Shown: piece by piece, positions 35,465-46,600 of the stretch
How positions within the stretch are numbered: position 1 is the stretch's first letter
Layout: each line of letters begins with the position of its first letter
DNA from: Davidsoniella eucalypti
Taxonomy: Eukaryota > Ascomycota > Sordariomycetes > Microascales > Ceratocystidaceae
Length of the DNA: 64,000 nucleotides
Reading direction: 5' to 3'
Assembly: GCA_004009845.1 (NCBI GenBank)
Contig: RMBW01000129.1
Location: 1-64,000 of the forward strand
Notes under the pieces: model-generated
Databases searched by the model: none
What the model was told of the DNA's origin: nothing
Seen by the model: only the letters and a program-made list of their open reading frames with translations
Position numbers and translations under genes: made by a program

Positions 35465-36765
35465 TTCATGCATCTGCTCAAGCCTTTTCTCATTTGGCGG
35501 AAAAGGGTAGGCCGACAGCTTGCCAGACCAGAATCACACGCTGTCTGGGAAGCTTTTGGTACCGCCCCCTCTACCCTGTCCGTGTTAAGTAGCCGGCCCC
35601 ATTCTGGCAGGGGACTGTAGCTATCAGAGCAGTTAGAAGATGATGTGGAACGGAGAGTATGGTTGTAGAGGTATGCTGAGGCTCTCTAGGAGGCATGTCT
35701 GCCGGTGCTGCCACGATGTCGAACAAGCTGCAACTCTGTCCATACAACATACCTGTATATCTGTATGTCTGTAGTATATCTGTAGTATGTCTGTAGTCAC
35801 GGACTGGCGAACCTGGGCCGGTGAAGCATGCAAGACAGACTTGTTGGATGCGATCTCCAAGCCAAGTGGCGGCAAGGACGAGGTCTGGCGAGGCCAGGCC
35901 TGTTCGTTATCGCTGGGACGTGCCCAGAGAGTTTGGCGTGTTAGGGTAGCTTGTCGTTCCCGTCAAAATGGAAATGCTGCATCTAAGCGTCTGGGCTTGT
36001 CCTCGATTGCCTTGACTGGGAGCAATACAGGATACCACTATATCTGTACATAGTACATATAGATACTAGCAGTACAGGCAGCACTAGCAGCACTGGCAGT
36101 ACAGGTCTGTTCTAACCACACCCCCACCACTCTGTTTGTCTGCTGCAATAAATGTCCATTGCCTAAACTGGGCTAATAAGGGCAAAGCTTTTGATGTGAA
36201 GCGATATAGCACTAATAGTTGCCAGGCTTAGAAGTTTGAAGCCATGATTGGATTGACGCATGTGCCGCGATATAGCTGGACTTTCTAGGTCTTTCAACTC
36301 TGTAATAGCTTTTAGCCTTTTTATCTATGTCTCTTTCTTCTATTGGCCTATCACGTCGATGGCGGAAGTGCTCACTCATGCTGCATTTCATATCTTAGCG
36401 ACTCTAACATAAAAGGTTCTCGACTCCCGCGTCTCATTTTGCATGTCCCGGTCTATGGTCTTTTTGTCTTCATCGGAGCATTCTTCATCGTTCTCATTCT
36501 CGTTCTCGTTCTTTGTTATATCGTCTTATCGAGTCTTGCAAAGCTTACCAGAAAGACCTATCACTAATAAGCACCACAAGTCTGCCCTGTTCTGCTGTCT
36601 CGTCTTTTTTCTTCTTCCCTTTCTGCTGTATAGTAGCATACCAAGGACTGTGTGTTCTTCTTCTTCGGCTGTCACTGCGTTTCCTAGTCTGACGATAACA
36701 CCACGCACATATTGTTGTCTGCTAGCATCGCCAGTCTCCAGCCACTAACTGCGACCTTCCGCGCG

Positions 36766-38314
36766 ATGGCCGGCTCACTTCCTCCTATCCACGGCGGACT
36801 GCCAACTCCATTCATCAGCCCGCCCAGCCTGAGTGTCAGTCTCGCTGAAAGCAACAGCGGCGGTCTTGCCATGGTCCGCACCCACTCCTCTAGTATCCCA
36901 CGTGGTGTCACTATGAGCCGCCACCCTTCCCGCAACCAGCCCTCTACTCCTGGCAGCCAGTATCTCGGACACGGCTTCCGCCATTCGCAGGAGATGGCCC
37001 ACGGCGACATGGCCGCTGCTTCTCTCCGCAGCCACCCGCAGGCTGGCGGCTCTCCCCTCGGCGAGGCCTCTGTCCACGGCTCGCCCTACAACGGCTCTCT
37101 GGACGGATCTCCCATCTCTGGACACGCCGTCCCGGCCCAGTCTCTGCCCAGTCTACAGAGCCACAGCAACATGATGGGCGTCGTCTACAGCAACAGCCAC
37201 AACAACAATGGCATGTCCTTTGAGCCGCCCAGCCAGGGCTACCACCACGCATACTCCAACAACCCTGTGACCGGCTTTGCAAGCTCTGCCTTCCCGCCCA
37301 TGAGCACTTACGCGCAGCAGAACGCGTCTGCATCTGCGCCGGCCGATCAACACCTGAGTCCGCCGAACGCCGAAGCCAGACCCCACCGCCGCCACTCCGC
37401 CAACATGGGCCACAACGGCCACACCAGCAGCGCCTTCTGCTCCGAGGCTCGCCCCGACGAAGACTGGACCAAGGAGTCCGACCTGGCCACCCGCCGCCGG
37501 CTGCAGAACCGCATTGCCCAGAGAAACTACCGTATGTCGCCAGCCCTCCCTGTCCGCACTGACAACAATGAACGCTCCGTAGTATGATGTCTGATTCACC
37601 CGGGCCACTAACACAGCTTCTCCACATCTAGGCAAGCGTAAGCGGGAGGATAGACTCGAGGGCCAGAACAGCAGTGGTGCTCCTGGAAACCGTAGACGGC
37701 ATAGAAATTCCCGCAGCGCTTCCCACCAACTCCCTCCAAACAACCGCACCATCTCGGACCCTGCGATGGCGACGCAGAACATGCAATACTCAGGCTCGCA
37801 GATGGCCTACTCATCGCCGTCTGCCCAGCACAACCAACTGAGTCTGCCCATCTCGGCATCGTATGTCCCTGTCACTACCGCCACTGTCACCAGTGGCTTC
37901 CTGTCCCCTAGTGCCTCGTACCTACCCCACAGCGACGGATACATGGCCACTACTGCCTATGCCTACTCTGGCATTCCTGCTATGGCTGGCGCTTCATCTC
38001 CCAGCAGTATGCAGGAAGTCTCATTGTTCTCGCATACTCACGATCCCGCTATGCAGTTGTCCCCCAGCGTCATCGTTTCGCACCCTCCCGTGAACAACAC
38101 CCCGTCGCCCGTTGCCGCCTACTCAAGCGTTGCCATGGCTTCCTCGTCAACCTCGCCCGGCGCCGTGAGCAACCAAGGCTACAACTACAGCGTGTCGTCC
38201 CAGTATCACCAGTCGCAGTACGGAGCACCCGCTGAGCTGCCCGACGCATATTCATTGCCCAGAACGCCCGCCACCGCGAGAATGCCCCGCATATCAGCCG
38301 TTACCAACGCCTAA
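36766..38314 (+). CDS. bZIP-like transcription factor with a basic region but no clear zipper
   Basis: Two exons, 36766-37531 and 37632-38314, with a 100-bp intron, give 482 residues. The intron splits the basic region after AQRNY, a position common in fungal bZIP genes. Spliced, the region reads TRRRLQNRIAQRNYRKRKR near residues 242-260, a fungal bZIP DNA-contact motif. It is followed by EDRLEGQNSSGAPGNRRRHR with no leucine heptads. The rest is Ser/Pro/His/Tyr-rich and low-complexity, consistent with activation regions. The role is inferred as a nuclear regulator; I cannot assign an orthologue. The first in-frame ATG is at 36766. A very long gene-free upstream region precedes it. It could need a partner for dimerisation or use another mode of binding. 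Confidence 0.8.
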
Positions 38315-39565
38315 TAGGCAGCACTGGCCACACAAAGTACCCCCCATCTACCGTACTACACTGTGTTGTAAGATATCTTGACATCGCTAGAGCTATAGAA
38401 GCAGCTTCGTTGTTGCGACTACACGCCTGCTCGCGGTCAATCTCGACTGCCACATTTCCCATCTATCCATTGGCCCCAATATTCATATTTCATACCCGCC
38501 TCTCATATCATCTATTTGCCATACCCGGTTTCTTATTCCTTTTTTTCTCTTCTCTTCTTCTCTTCTCTTCTTTTTGTTCTCTTCTTTTTCTTTTTACGAT
38601 TACCACGGTGTTACGGACTTGCATTCGAGCCCAAATGTAGTTTGCCTAAACACACTTTATGTCTAGTGCAAACACATACTATGATGAACGACCACTATAG
38701 AAGCGTATGTGTACATAATTACACGTACCAAAACTGTCTTTTTTGATTTATACCACTTTGCTGCTGTTCTCTCTTTGTATCTCTTTTTCTGCAATTCCCA
38801 TGTCTTCATTTTGCCGCTATACCACTGTGCTGGAACTTGGCAATTCTTCTTTTTCCATCTTGCTTTTGTTTTATCCTTACCCTTTGAAGGTCATGTTGGA
38901 CATCGATACTATGATATCTGGCTTTTTTTTCTTCTTTCTTTCTACTCAGGTACCACTCTACTCAGGTTTCATTTCTTCATATCTGCTTATCAGCAATGGT
39001 TATTTGATCGTGCATAGCTTCAGCTATACTGTTCGTTATAGCTAGTTGTTCTCAATGGTTTTTACCACTCCGGTCTTGCTGTTATAATTGTTTACACTGC
39101 CAGGTTGGAACTGGCACATTATAGACAGTACTTGAAATTATATATATCCAGCTATACCAACCATTTTGTCCAAAGTAAACTCGTGTAAATCATGTAGTGA
39201 TGTAGTGACTTTATTGATTGCGTGATATCATTTTTCTACTATCAAGTACAGATTGACAATAATAGAGTAGTTTATTGCAATACACAGACAAGTCCCCAAT
39301 CTTGACATGTAGAATTGCTATATCGTCACTACTGTCACGTGATGTCCAAGTAGCATGTATTACGTAAGGCAAATTGTCTGCACCAACTTTTTGATAGTGG
39401 TCGCATGGAAAGGCTACTACTAGTTTATTTTTTAATCTAATGTTTTAATTCTTAACCACCCCAACCAGGAAAATTGTCGTCGCATCATCAATTTCAGGTC
39501 ATATTCTTTCTCCATCTTACGGCCAAAAAACACTTGTCGCATATATTCAAACCACAAACCTGACA
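38315..39565. other. Intergenic region, bZIP-like gene/SPF30
   Basis: This 1.25-kb tandem spacer is T- and TC-rich from about 38500 to 38960 (CTTCT runs). That is consistent with a 3' UTR followed by the SPF30 promoter. No gene seen. Confidence 0.55.
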
Positions 39566-40680
39566 ATGTCTAGCAAAGCCGAACTCGAGCAGGATCGGTT
39601 GGTCTATCAGGAACAGGTATGTCACGTCCAATCTCACAGCATGTAAAATGCTAGCTATCGTGTTGATGCTAGATAACTAACTGCATACGATTCGCTATAG
39701 TTCGATCTTGTAGATTCTCAACTCAAAGATGATCCCGAAAATGCCGAGCTCAAGGCTTTAAACGACGAGCTGAAGCAGATGATAGCGCTGCTCGACGAGT
39801 CGATAGCAGAGATTCAACCTGAAGCGGAACAAGCGCCGCCACCGCCTTCGGCCGCTTCCACCCGTGATGTTCCAGCGGCGCACCACACAGCTGAGGAGGA
39901 AAACTTCGTGTTCCAAGTAAACGACACCGTCATGGCCCGTTGGGTGTCAGGTGACCGTGGGTTCTATCCCGCGCGCATCACGTCAATCACAGGATCTGCT
40001 TCAGCGCCCATGTATATAGTCAAGTTCAAGAGCTACGACAACACCGAGACTGTGAGAGCACGAGATATCAAGCCTATCAGCAACAAGCGAAAGGCCGACA
40101 GTACTCAAGACGACAATCCCACCACATCGTCAAATGCCAGCGCTGCCGCTTCTGCGCCGTCCACAGCAGCATATAAACCGAACGGGTCGGGAGCCGGTAC
40201 ACCAGTAGTCTCTTCAAGATCAACATTCTCTCCTCTTCCAAACGTCCCCAGTGGTTCATCCGCAAATGGCACGGTAGTATCTGCTGCAGCTAGTCTTTAC
40301 CCCGAACAGATTGCTAAGATGCAGGCACAACAGAATGCTCTAGACGGAGGCGAAAAGCCGCGAAAAGCCAAGAAAATCAAGGCTAACAAAGAGCTCGAAA
40401 GCAACAAGTCTAAGTGGCAAGAATTTAGCACCAAATCGAAATTCGCAAAGAATAACAAAAAGGACAGCATGTTCCGCACGCCGGACGGAATCAATGGACG
40501 CGGTAAGTTTGATCCGAACCAACGACACTTGGAACCATAAACACCCACATAAGTTTGTACATCAAACTCTAACACTTAATTCTGTCACACTTAGTCGGAT
40601 TTACGGGCTCCGGAAAGGCCATGCGCAAAGACACAGCACGCACGCGACACATCTACCAACAAGGCGAAGATATAGAATAG
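39566..40680 (+). CDS. Tudor-domain splicing factor, SPF30/SMNDC1-like
   Basis: SPF30 binds symmetric dimethylarginine on Sm proteins through its Tudor domain and helps assemble the U4/U6.U5 tri-snRNP. Three exons, 39566-39616, 39701-40502 and 40595-40680 (introns 84 and 92 bp), give 312 residues. The N-terminal helix region reads ELEQDRLVYQEQFDLVDSQL. The Tudor domain covers about residues 86-140: FQVNDTVMARWVSGDRGFYP, then YIVKFKSYDNTETVRARDIK. The C-terminal family signature is SKWQEFSTKSKFAKNNKKDS, then MFRTPDGINGRVGFTGSGKA. Nuclear location is inferred. It converges on IND1. Confidence 0.92.
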
Positions 40681-41127
40681 ATATAGCATCTTCTTATTCC
40701 AAGGAACCTGCCGTTTTACTCTCTTTCTTCTTTTGTTACCACGCCCGATAGAATGCGGTAGCACCGTTTGTATCTCTTCTTCTCATACGCCAGAAACCAA
40801 GATACTAACATAGTGGTATGAACTCTATTTCGATCTTCTCCCGTCGCTTTCGTCGTAAGCCGTGGCCACGTAATAGTACTTTATAACTGGCATTTATATG
40901 CCCGCTAAATCAACGGTATAGTTAAGTCAAGTACACTTTTCATTTAACCAAAAAAAAGGAGATTTTCTTTTCATCTTTTTATCACGATATTCTAGTAAAA
41001 CGTTAAAGAATGGTGTTGGTCTTGGTATTGGTATCTTACGGCAAGTAAGCTAATGTACCATTACCACAATGCCAGCATGCGAATGAAAGAACAACCACGC
41101 CTTTATATAGATAATATGTTATTATTT
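40681..41127. other. Convergent 3' intergenic region, SPF30/IND1
   Basis: This 447-bp stretch lies between two converging stop codons. No gene or notable repeat seen. Confidence 0.6.
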
Positions 41128-42457
41128 TCAAGACCGTACACTGAGTCCAATCCTATCTGCTAGTTGCTTAGCAATGTTCATGAATGCCTGTGCCCTATCA
41201 CTGTCCGGAGAGACTGCCACTGTTGGACGGCCTGTATCAGCGTCATGGCCAATAGCCTGGTCAAGTGGGATGTCACCCAGAAACGGGATATCATGTTCCC
41301 GGCATAGGCTCGTCATCTTTGTTTCCGTACCGAAAATGTGCGAGTGGTGATTACATTTTGGACACGTAAAGAGAGACATATTCTGAACCAAGCCCAAGAC
41401 ATCGACATTGGTTTTCTTGAACATATTGATTCCCTTGACAGCATCCTTGACGGCTAGAGTGTGCGGGGTAGACACTATAAGAGTACCTATATCGTAGTTT
41501 TGGCGCGTCAGCAAAACAGGAAATACATAAGTATAAGAGATATTCGTATAAGGGGGAACCTTACCAGCTAGAATGACTTGCTGTGTGATGGTCAACTGAG
41601 TATCACCAGTGCCAGGAGGGAGATCCAGCACAAGCACATCGAGTTCATCCCAATCGACTTCATGCAGAAGCTGCTGTAACGCCTTCATGACCATCGGCCC
41701 ACGCCAGACTACCGGCTGGTCCTCGCCTACCAGATAGCCCATTGACATGGTCTTGACGCCGTAGCCTACAAGCGGGACAAGTTGGTTGACTGTCTCAGAT
41801 AGTTGGTAATTAGTCACATATATTATGTAGTTGGGAAGAAGAAAAGAAGAAGAAGAAAAAAAAAAAAGGAAAATAAGAAGATTGTTATTACACTCTGATA
41901 GCCTTGGCTCGCCATTCAAGTTGAAGATGGTGGGTATCGAAGGGCCGTATATATCGACATCAAGAATTCCCGCTTTTAGTCCCATGCGAGCAAACGACAA
42001 TGATAGATTGGCTTTTTTTTTTTGTGAATAATCACGTGTACGTCAGTACATGGAATATTCAGTCCACTGTTCAATGTATAAAACAAGCGTTATATATCAA
42101 TGTGATACATACCAGCAATCGTGCTCTTCCCTACACCACCTTTAGCCGAAGATACGGCAATCACTTTATCTACACCTCGAATCTGTTTCCGCTTCGGCAG
42201 TCGAGGCCAGTTCGGGGGAGTTCCAGATCTTGGTAGTCCCTATATGATGGAGCGAAATACCAGGCACGACCGATTATCATGTTAGATGTCCTGTCTGCAT
42301 TCTCTCTCATGTCTCACAATCATATATTCTTCATGGTTATTTGCAAGAACCATAAAAGAGTAGCATATATGAAGAAAAAGAAAAAACTTACCAATGGATT
42401 CTCATGTGATAGACGAAGCGTCGTCTGACCGAAAAGACGTTGGTAAGTTGGACGCAT
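41128..42457 (-). CDS. IND1: Mitochondrial Fe-S assembly P-loop NTPase Ind1/NUBPL
   Basis: Ind1 inserts Fe-S clusters into respiratory complex I in the mitochondrial matrix. Five exons, 42457-42392, 42239-42113, 42011-41892, 41789-41565 and 41486-41128 (introns 152, 101, 102 and 78 bp), give 298 residues. The N-terminus (MRPTYQRLFGQTTLRLSHEN) is basic and suits a mitochondrial presequence. The deviant Walker A KGGVGKST is at residues 55-62. DVDIYGPSIPTIF and YGVKTMSMGYLVGEDQPVVW follow, then the Mrp motif DVLVLDLPPGTGDTQLT. The cluster-binding CPKC is at 221-224. Intron 2 ends in a run of A before AG, like the PEX20 intron. Presence of this gene implies the fungus has complex I. Confidence 0.94.
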
Positions 42458-43602
42458 GGTAGAAGAATTTGTGTGGCATAATCAAAAAGAACAAGCATTT
42501 ACAAATTATCACTAATGAAGTTCAAGTACACAATTGGTCCCACAGACATATTGGGGCTTTGGTGCAACACTGTCAGTGTGCTTAGTCATCTTCAATTCAG
42601 TTCCCAAACAATGATATTGACCACAACTATATATCACAGCAGGCAACAGCCTTTAAGATACAAGCATGGCTATCATATATGTACATACACATACTGATAT
42701 ACTGCAAGCATCTATTGATTACATAACGTATTTACTCGAGCAACGGCGTTAGTTGCAACCTTTGTCACGACCATGAGAATATATTCATTGAAAAATCAGC
42801 CATCACACTCGAATTGGCCGGGATTTGATGGGAAAATACTCTCGGGATATCTACACTTCTATTTGATACATCCAAGAACTATGCCCTGTCTTACTACACA
42901 CGATATATCGTCTCTCCTCCGTTTCGCGTCACTACTTGAATTACTTTCTGTAGTGTTGCTAGAGGGATGCTATAGATGGTAGCAAAAGGCGTCCTGCCCT
43001 ACAATATGTACCTTTTTTCAAAACTCAAGAGCTGGCAATGTTATATCTTCTTCATAAATCGAAAGTACCCTTGCATGTACATTAGTTGCATATACAAGAA
43101 TGCTAATTTTTAGACACCAAAAAGAAATCAAATATCTTCGTACAACAATTTTTTATGATATATGAAAAATCCTCAACTGATAATAATACTCTAGTAAAAC
43201 AAAATATCCCAAGTCTCCCAATGCTAACAGTAGCAACAAAATATCTACCCCATAGCATCAAGTCAAGTTTCAACAGGCTTGATCGACAAAAAAACAACAA
43301 GAAGAAAGAACAAAGAAAGACGAGGCAAAACTCAACAAAAGTAGAACGGGAAAAGAAAAAGAATGGAACAAGATAATGTCGCATTTAACATATGGCAGAC
43401 ACCCCAAAGAAGATACAGTACCAAAAACAACAAGGGGTAGTCCAATGAGCAAGATGAATATGGCAAGCAAAGTCCCTGTGAAGTAGTCCTTCCTCCATGG
43501 TGCTGATGATGGGAAACTCCGACTGCGCGTTAAAAATATAAAAAAGGACGTAAGTTTTTTCTCCAAGGCATGACAACACTCGGTATGTCGAACACCATAG
43601 GA
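42458..43602. other. Intergenic region, IND1/NUP98
   Basis: This 1.1-kb tandem spacer holds the IND1 promoter and the nucleoporin 3' flank. A minus-strand frame near 43270-43566 reads as a hydrophobic helix, but it has no suitable ATG and overlaps T-rich sequence, so it was not called. Confidence 0.5.
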
Positions 43603-46600
43603 TTACCGGGCCATGATACTCTTATAGTAAGATACGCTAAGATCAACCGAGTGCTTGAGATGGCCGTCTTCGGTAAGCGGAAGAGACAAGACACGAGAAG
43701 TCAGCGATTCCTATTTGAAGTTGTTAGTATCAGCAATATGATATATAATTACGCGTTGTACAGTCAAGACTTACTTGGTTCAGTTCAGTAACGATACGAG
43801 CGACCACAGTGCTCATCTCAGATGCCGAAGCGCTAACAATGGCACCTTGGTTGACAGTAGCCTCTTGCATAGCTGGAAGGGTTGACAAGAGCTTATTGAG
43901 TACGGAGGCCGGAACGATTTCTTTCTTGCTCTTAGCAGTGATAATCGACAAGAAATCGTTATAAATGTCACCACCAAGAGACCAATCTGGAATAGCATCT
44001 TCGCGACCCTCGAACTCGGCCATGATAGAGGCGAGTAGCTTGTAGTCACGCTCAATGATTGCCAGGGGCGCAACCTTCTCAGTGAAGCGGTGGTGAGCCT
44101 CCGGGAAGGCGCCGGCACGCAAAAGGCAACGAACCTCACTAGGAGCATCGTGTAATACACTACGCATGTACAACGCCTTAGCTTCCCAGATCCAGGACGT
44201 AGGGATCCTGAAAACCTGAGTCAATGTGTTATATATATCATCGTTTTCAGTACCAATAAGGCCGGCGTTTTGCGTGAGGACGTCACGGATGGCTTTAGCA
44301 CGAGACTCGGCGTTGCTCAGGTGCAGCAGCACAAAGATAGCCTGCAACCAGCTGCCTTCACCGATAAGCTGGGCCGCAAAAGATACTGTAGCAGAGTCAG
44401 ACTTGCCACTTGTGTTGTCACCAAAGGAAATGTCAGTGCTGGATGTCAAGGCCTGTCCAAGTTGCCAAGACAACCGCCAATCAAGCGGCGACATCTGTGA
44501 GTTCTCCGGACGAATTACAGACTGGAGATCAGCATCAACATCGGCATACAGAGTCAAAAGACCCCAAAGGATGTCCTGGCGGATGCTACGATCTTCGTCT
44601 TGCCACAGAGGACTGATGCCCTGCTTGATGAACCACGGCGCTGGTAAAGGTTCACGCTCTTGCTTGATGTCATTGTAGAACTTGCGGATGGCCACCACCA
44701 AGTCATCACTAGGGGACGTAGCGTACCATAGACGTAATCCAAATGCCTGCATCCAGTCAAGAGAGAACTTCTGTGAGATGATGAATGGATCTATGCGGTC
44801 ATGGGGAGGTACTCCCTTAACACCATCGCAAACACACACATTACCCGCCATCATCTCGTAAATGGCACGAATCGGCTCCGAAAACTCGGAAAGCAACATG
44901 GAGCTTTTCCATTCCACAATCTGGCTCTCCATATCTTGCTTCAGCTTTTCGTCAGTACCAATAAGAGACACAAGCGTCGCAAGATGGAAGTTCTTGCCGT
45001 CAAGCAGATGTTTGCAGGCCTCCTGAACGCGGTGGCCAGATAGCGAAGCTACTGCCTTCATTTCATACGACTTGGAAAAAGTAGCCTCAGTAGCACATGA
45101 TGATGCTACGAGATCAGTCCAGAAAGCAGACAGTCTGTCTTTGCGTGCTCTAGCTGAGTTGTTCTCCACAGGGTCAAAAAGGATACTTGCAAGATCCCAA
45201 ACCAGCTTCTCGTAGGCAGCTGCAACGTCAGATGTATTGCGATCTTGGAACATCACCTTGAATGAAGGGATGTCAAGCGATGCCTTGGGGACACCAGATA
45301 CGAGATTGATCTTGGCATACTTGAGATGATTTTCCAGGAGATGAGCTGCCTTGTCTGTGGAGAACTTGGCGAATCGAACTCCGGGTAGATTGTCGTTACG
45401 GCGACGCTTCAGAAACGCGAGGATACCGTTTTGGTCATGGCTCGAGGGCAGGGTAGACTCTATGTGTGAAGGCTGGGATGCCAGAACAAGAATGCCATCG
45501 GGACCCCACCGTACACGGGTGGTGGGCGGATTTTTGGAGGGTACATCGGCGGTCTTTGGTTGACGGTCGTAGGGCCACTAGTATTGAAAAAGCAAAAATC
45601 AGCAAATAAGTTACGGGAAATAGTATGTTGTATTAGAAATGCAAATGGACCATGGTAGGCAATTATGTGTGGGGTTCTGGGTACACCATTCGGCACACCA
45701 TTCTATATGAAAGAAGCAGTACTACGCACCTGAGCAAATCCCTTTGTCTTCGCTGGCTGTGGCTTGGGCTTCGACTTCTCGAACAACGAGTTCATCAGGT
45801 CAATGGTAGTAGCAAAGCCGCGTCCATCGCCGACGATACCAAGAGGCTCGTGTTCCTCGGCGTCCAGTATCGCAGGTTGCTCAACGAGAGACGGGGAATG
45901 GGCGTTGTCGTTGCCCCGGCCCAGAGCTCTATCGCGCTTTACAGGACTAACTGTTTTTTGTAGCATATCCATCCAGTCATCACCATCAGTGACCTCGACA
46001 CGGACTGGTCCAGCAGTCATCTTCAGAGCGCGCATACGCGCACGCAATACGCCACCACCAGGCATATCTCCACCGGCGCTATACTCGGCCTCCTCCGTTT
46101 CAACCTCCGACTCATCATCAACACCCTCAGAAGACACAGACAAGTCGTCGTCGTAATGCTCCGTAGCACGATGCTTTCCAGCGGGAAGACCCGTCATGTC
46201 CTCACCTTCGGAAGAGGCATATTCGTCGCCATGATCACTCTCCTCAACAGAGAGCATGATCTGATTAGACGCCAAACCTACGGAGCTATCCCCTAAAAAA
46301 GACATGGTGTTGGGGATAGGAAGGAACAGCTCGCCGTCTTTGGCAGCCGTGTTCGCATGGTCAAAGGCACCCGGTAGAGCGCGGCGCTTATGACGGAAGT
46401 CAAAGGTATCGTCGGGGTCGGAGCCAAAGGAATCTGATGAAGGACTGATGGAGGTGGCCTGCATGTCAAAGTCTGTGCTAGCCTCGATCGGTGCAGGCAA
46501 TGCCTGTGCTGAGGCGTCCATAACGGATGCATCTCCATCAAGCTCGGACTCATCATCGTCGTCAAGACCATACGTCGTGAAATGCTCGACGGAGAAAGTC

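Larger units (their letters stand above)
21332..36765. other. 15.4-kb gene desert upstream of the bZIP-like gene
   Basis: I found no supportable protein gene, tRNA or rRNA on either strand in this stretch. The open frames are short, rich in Phe, Lys or Ser from T/A and pyrimidine runs, and lack family motifs. The content is homopolymer runs of 8-13 A or T, short microsatellites and a recurrent palindrome TACATGTA, often extended to TACATGTACTATA. Intact neighbouring genes have spacers of only about 0.4-2 kb. The stretch could be an extended regulatory region, a long noncoding transcript, or decayed repeats; the sequence alone does not decide. Confidence 0.6.

Noticed and set aside
36944..37782. 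Two long minus-strand frames over the bZIP-like gene
   Set aside because: They are antisense shadows in GC-rich coding sequence; the plus strand has the consistent intron and basic-region motif.
43270..43566. Minus-strand frame with a hydrophobic helix (FTGTLLAIFILLIGLPLVVF)
   Set aside because: It has no usable ATG, its hydrophobicity comes from T-rich sequence, and it lies just past the nucleoporin stop, so it is most likely 3' UTR.
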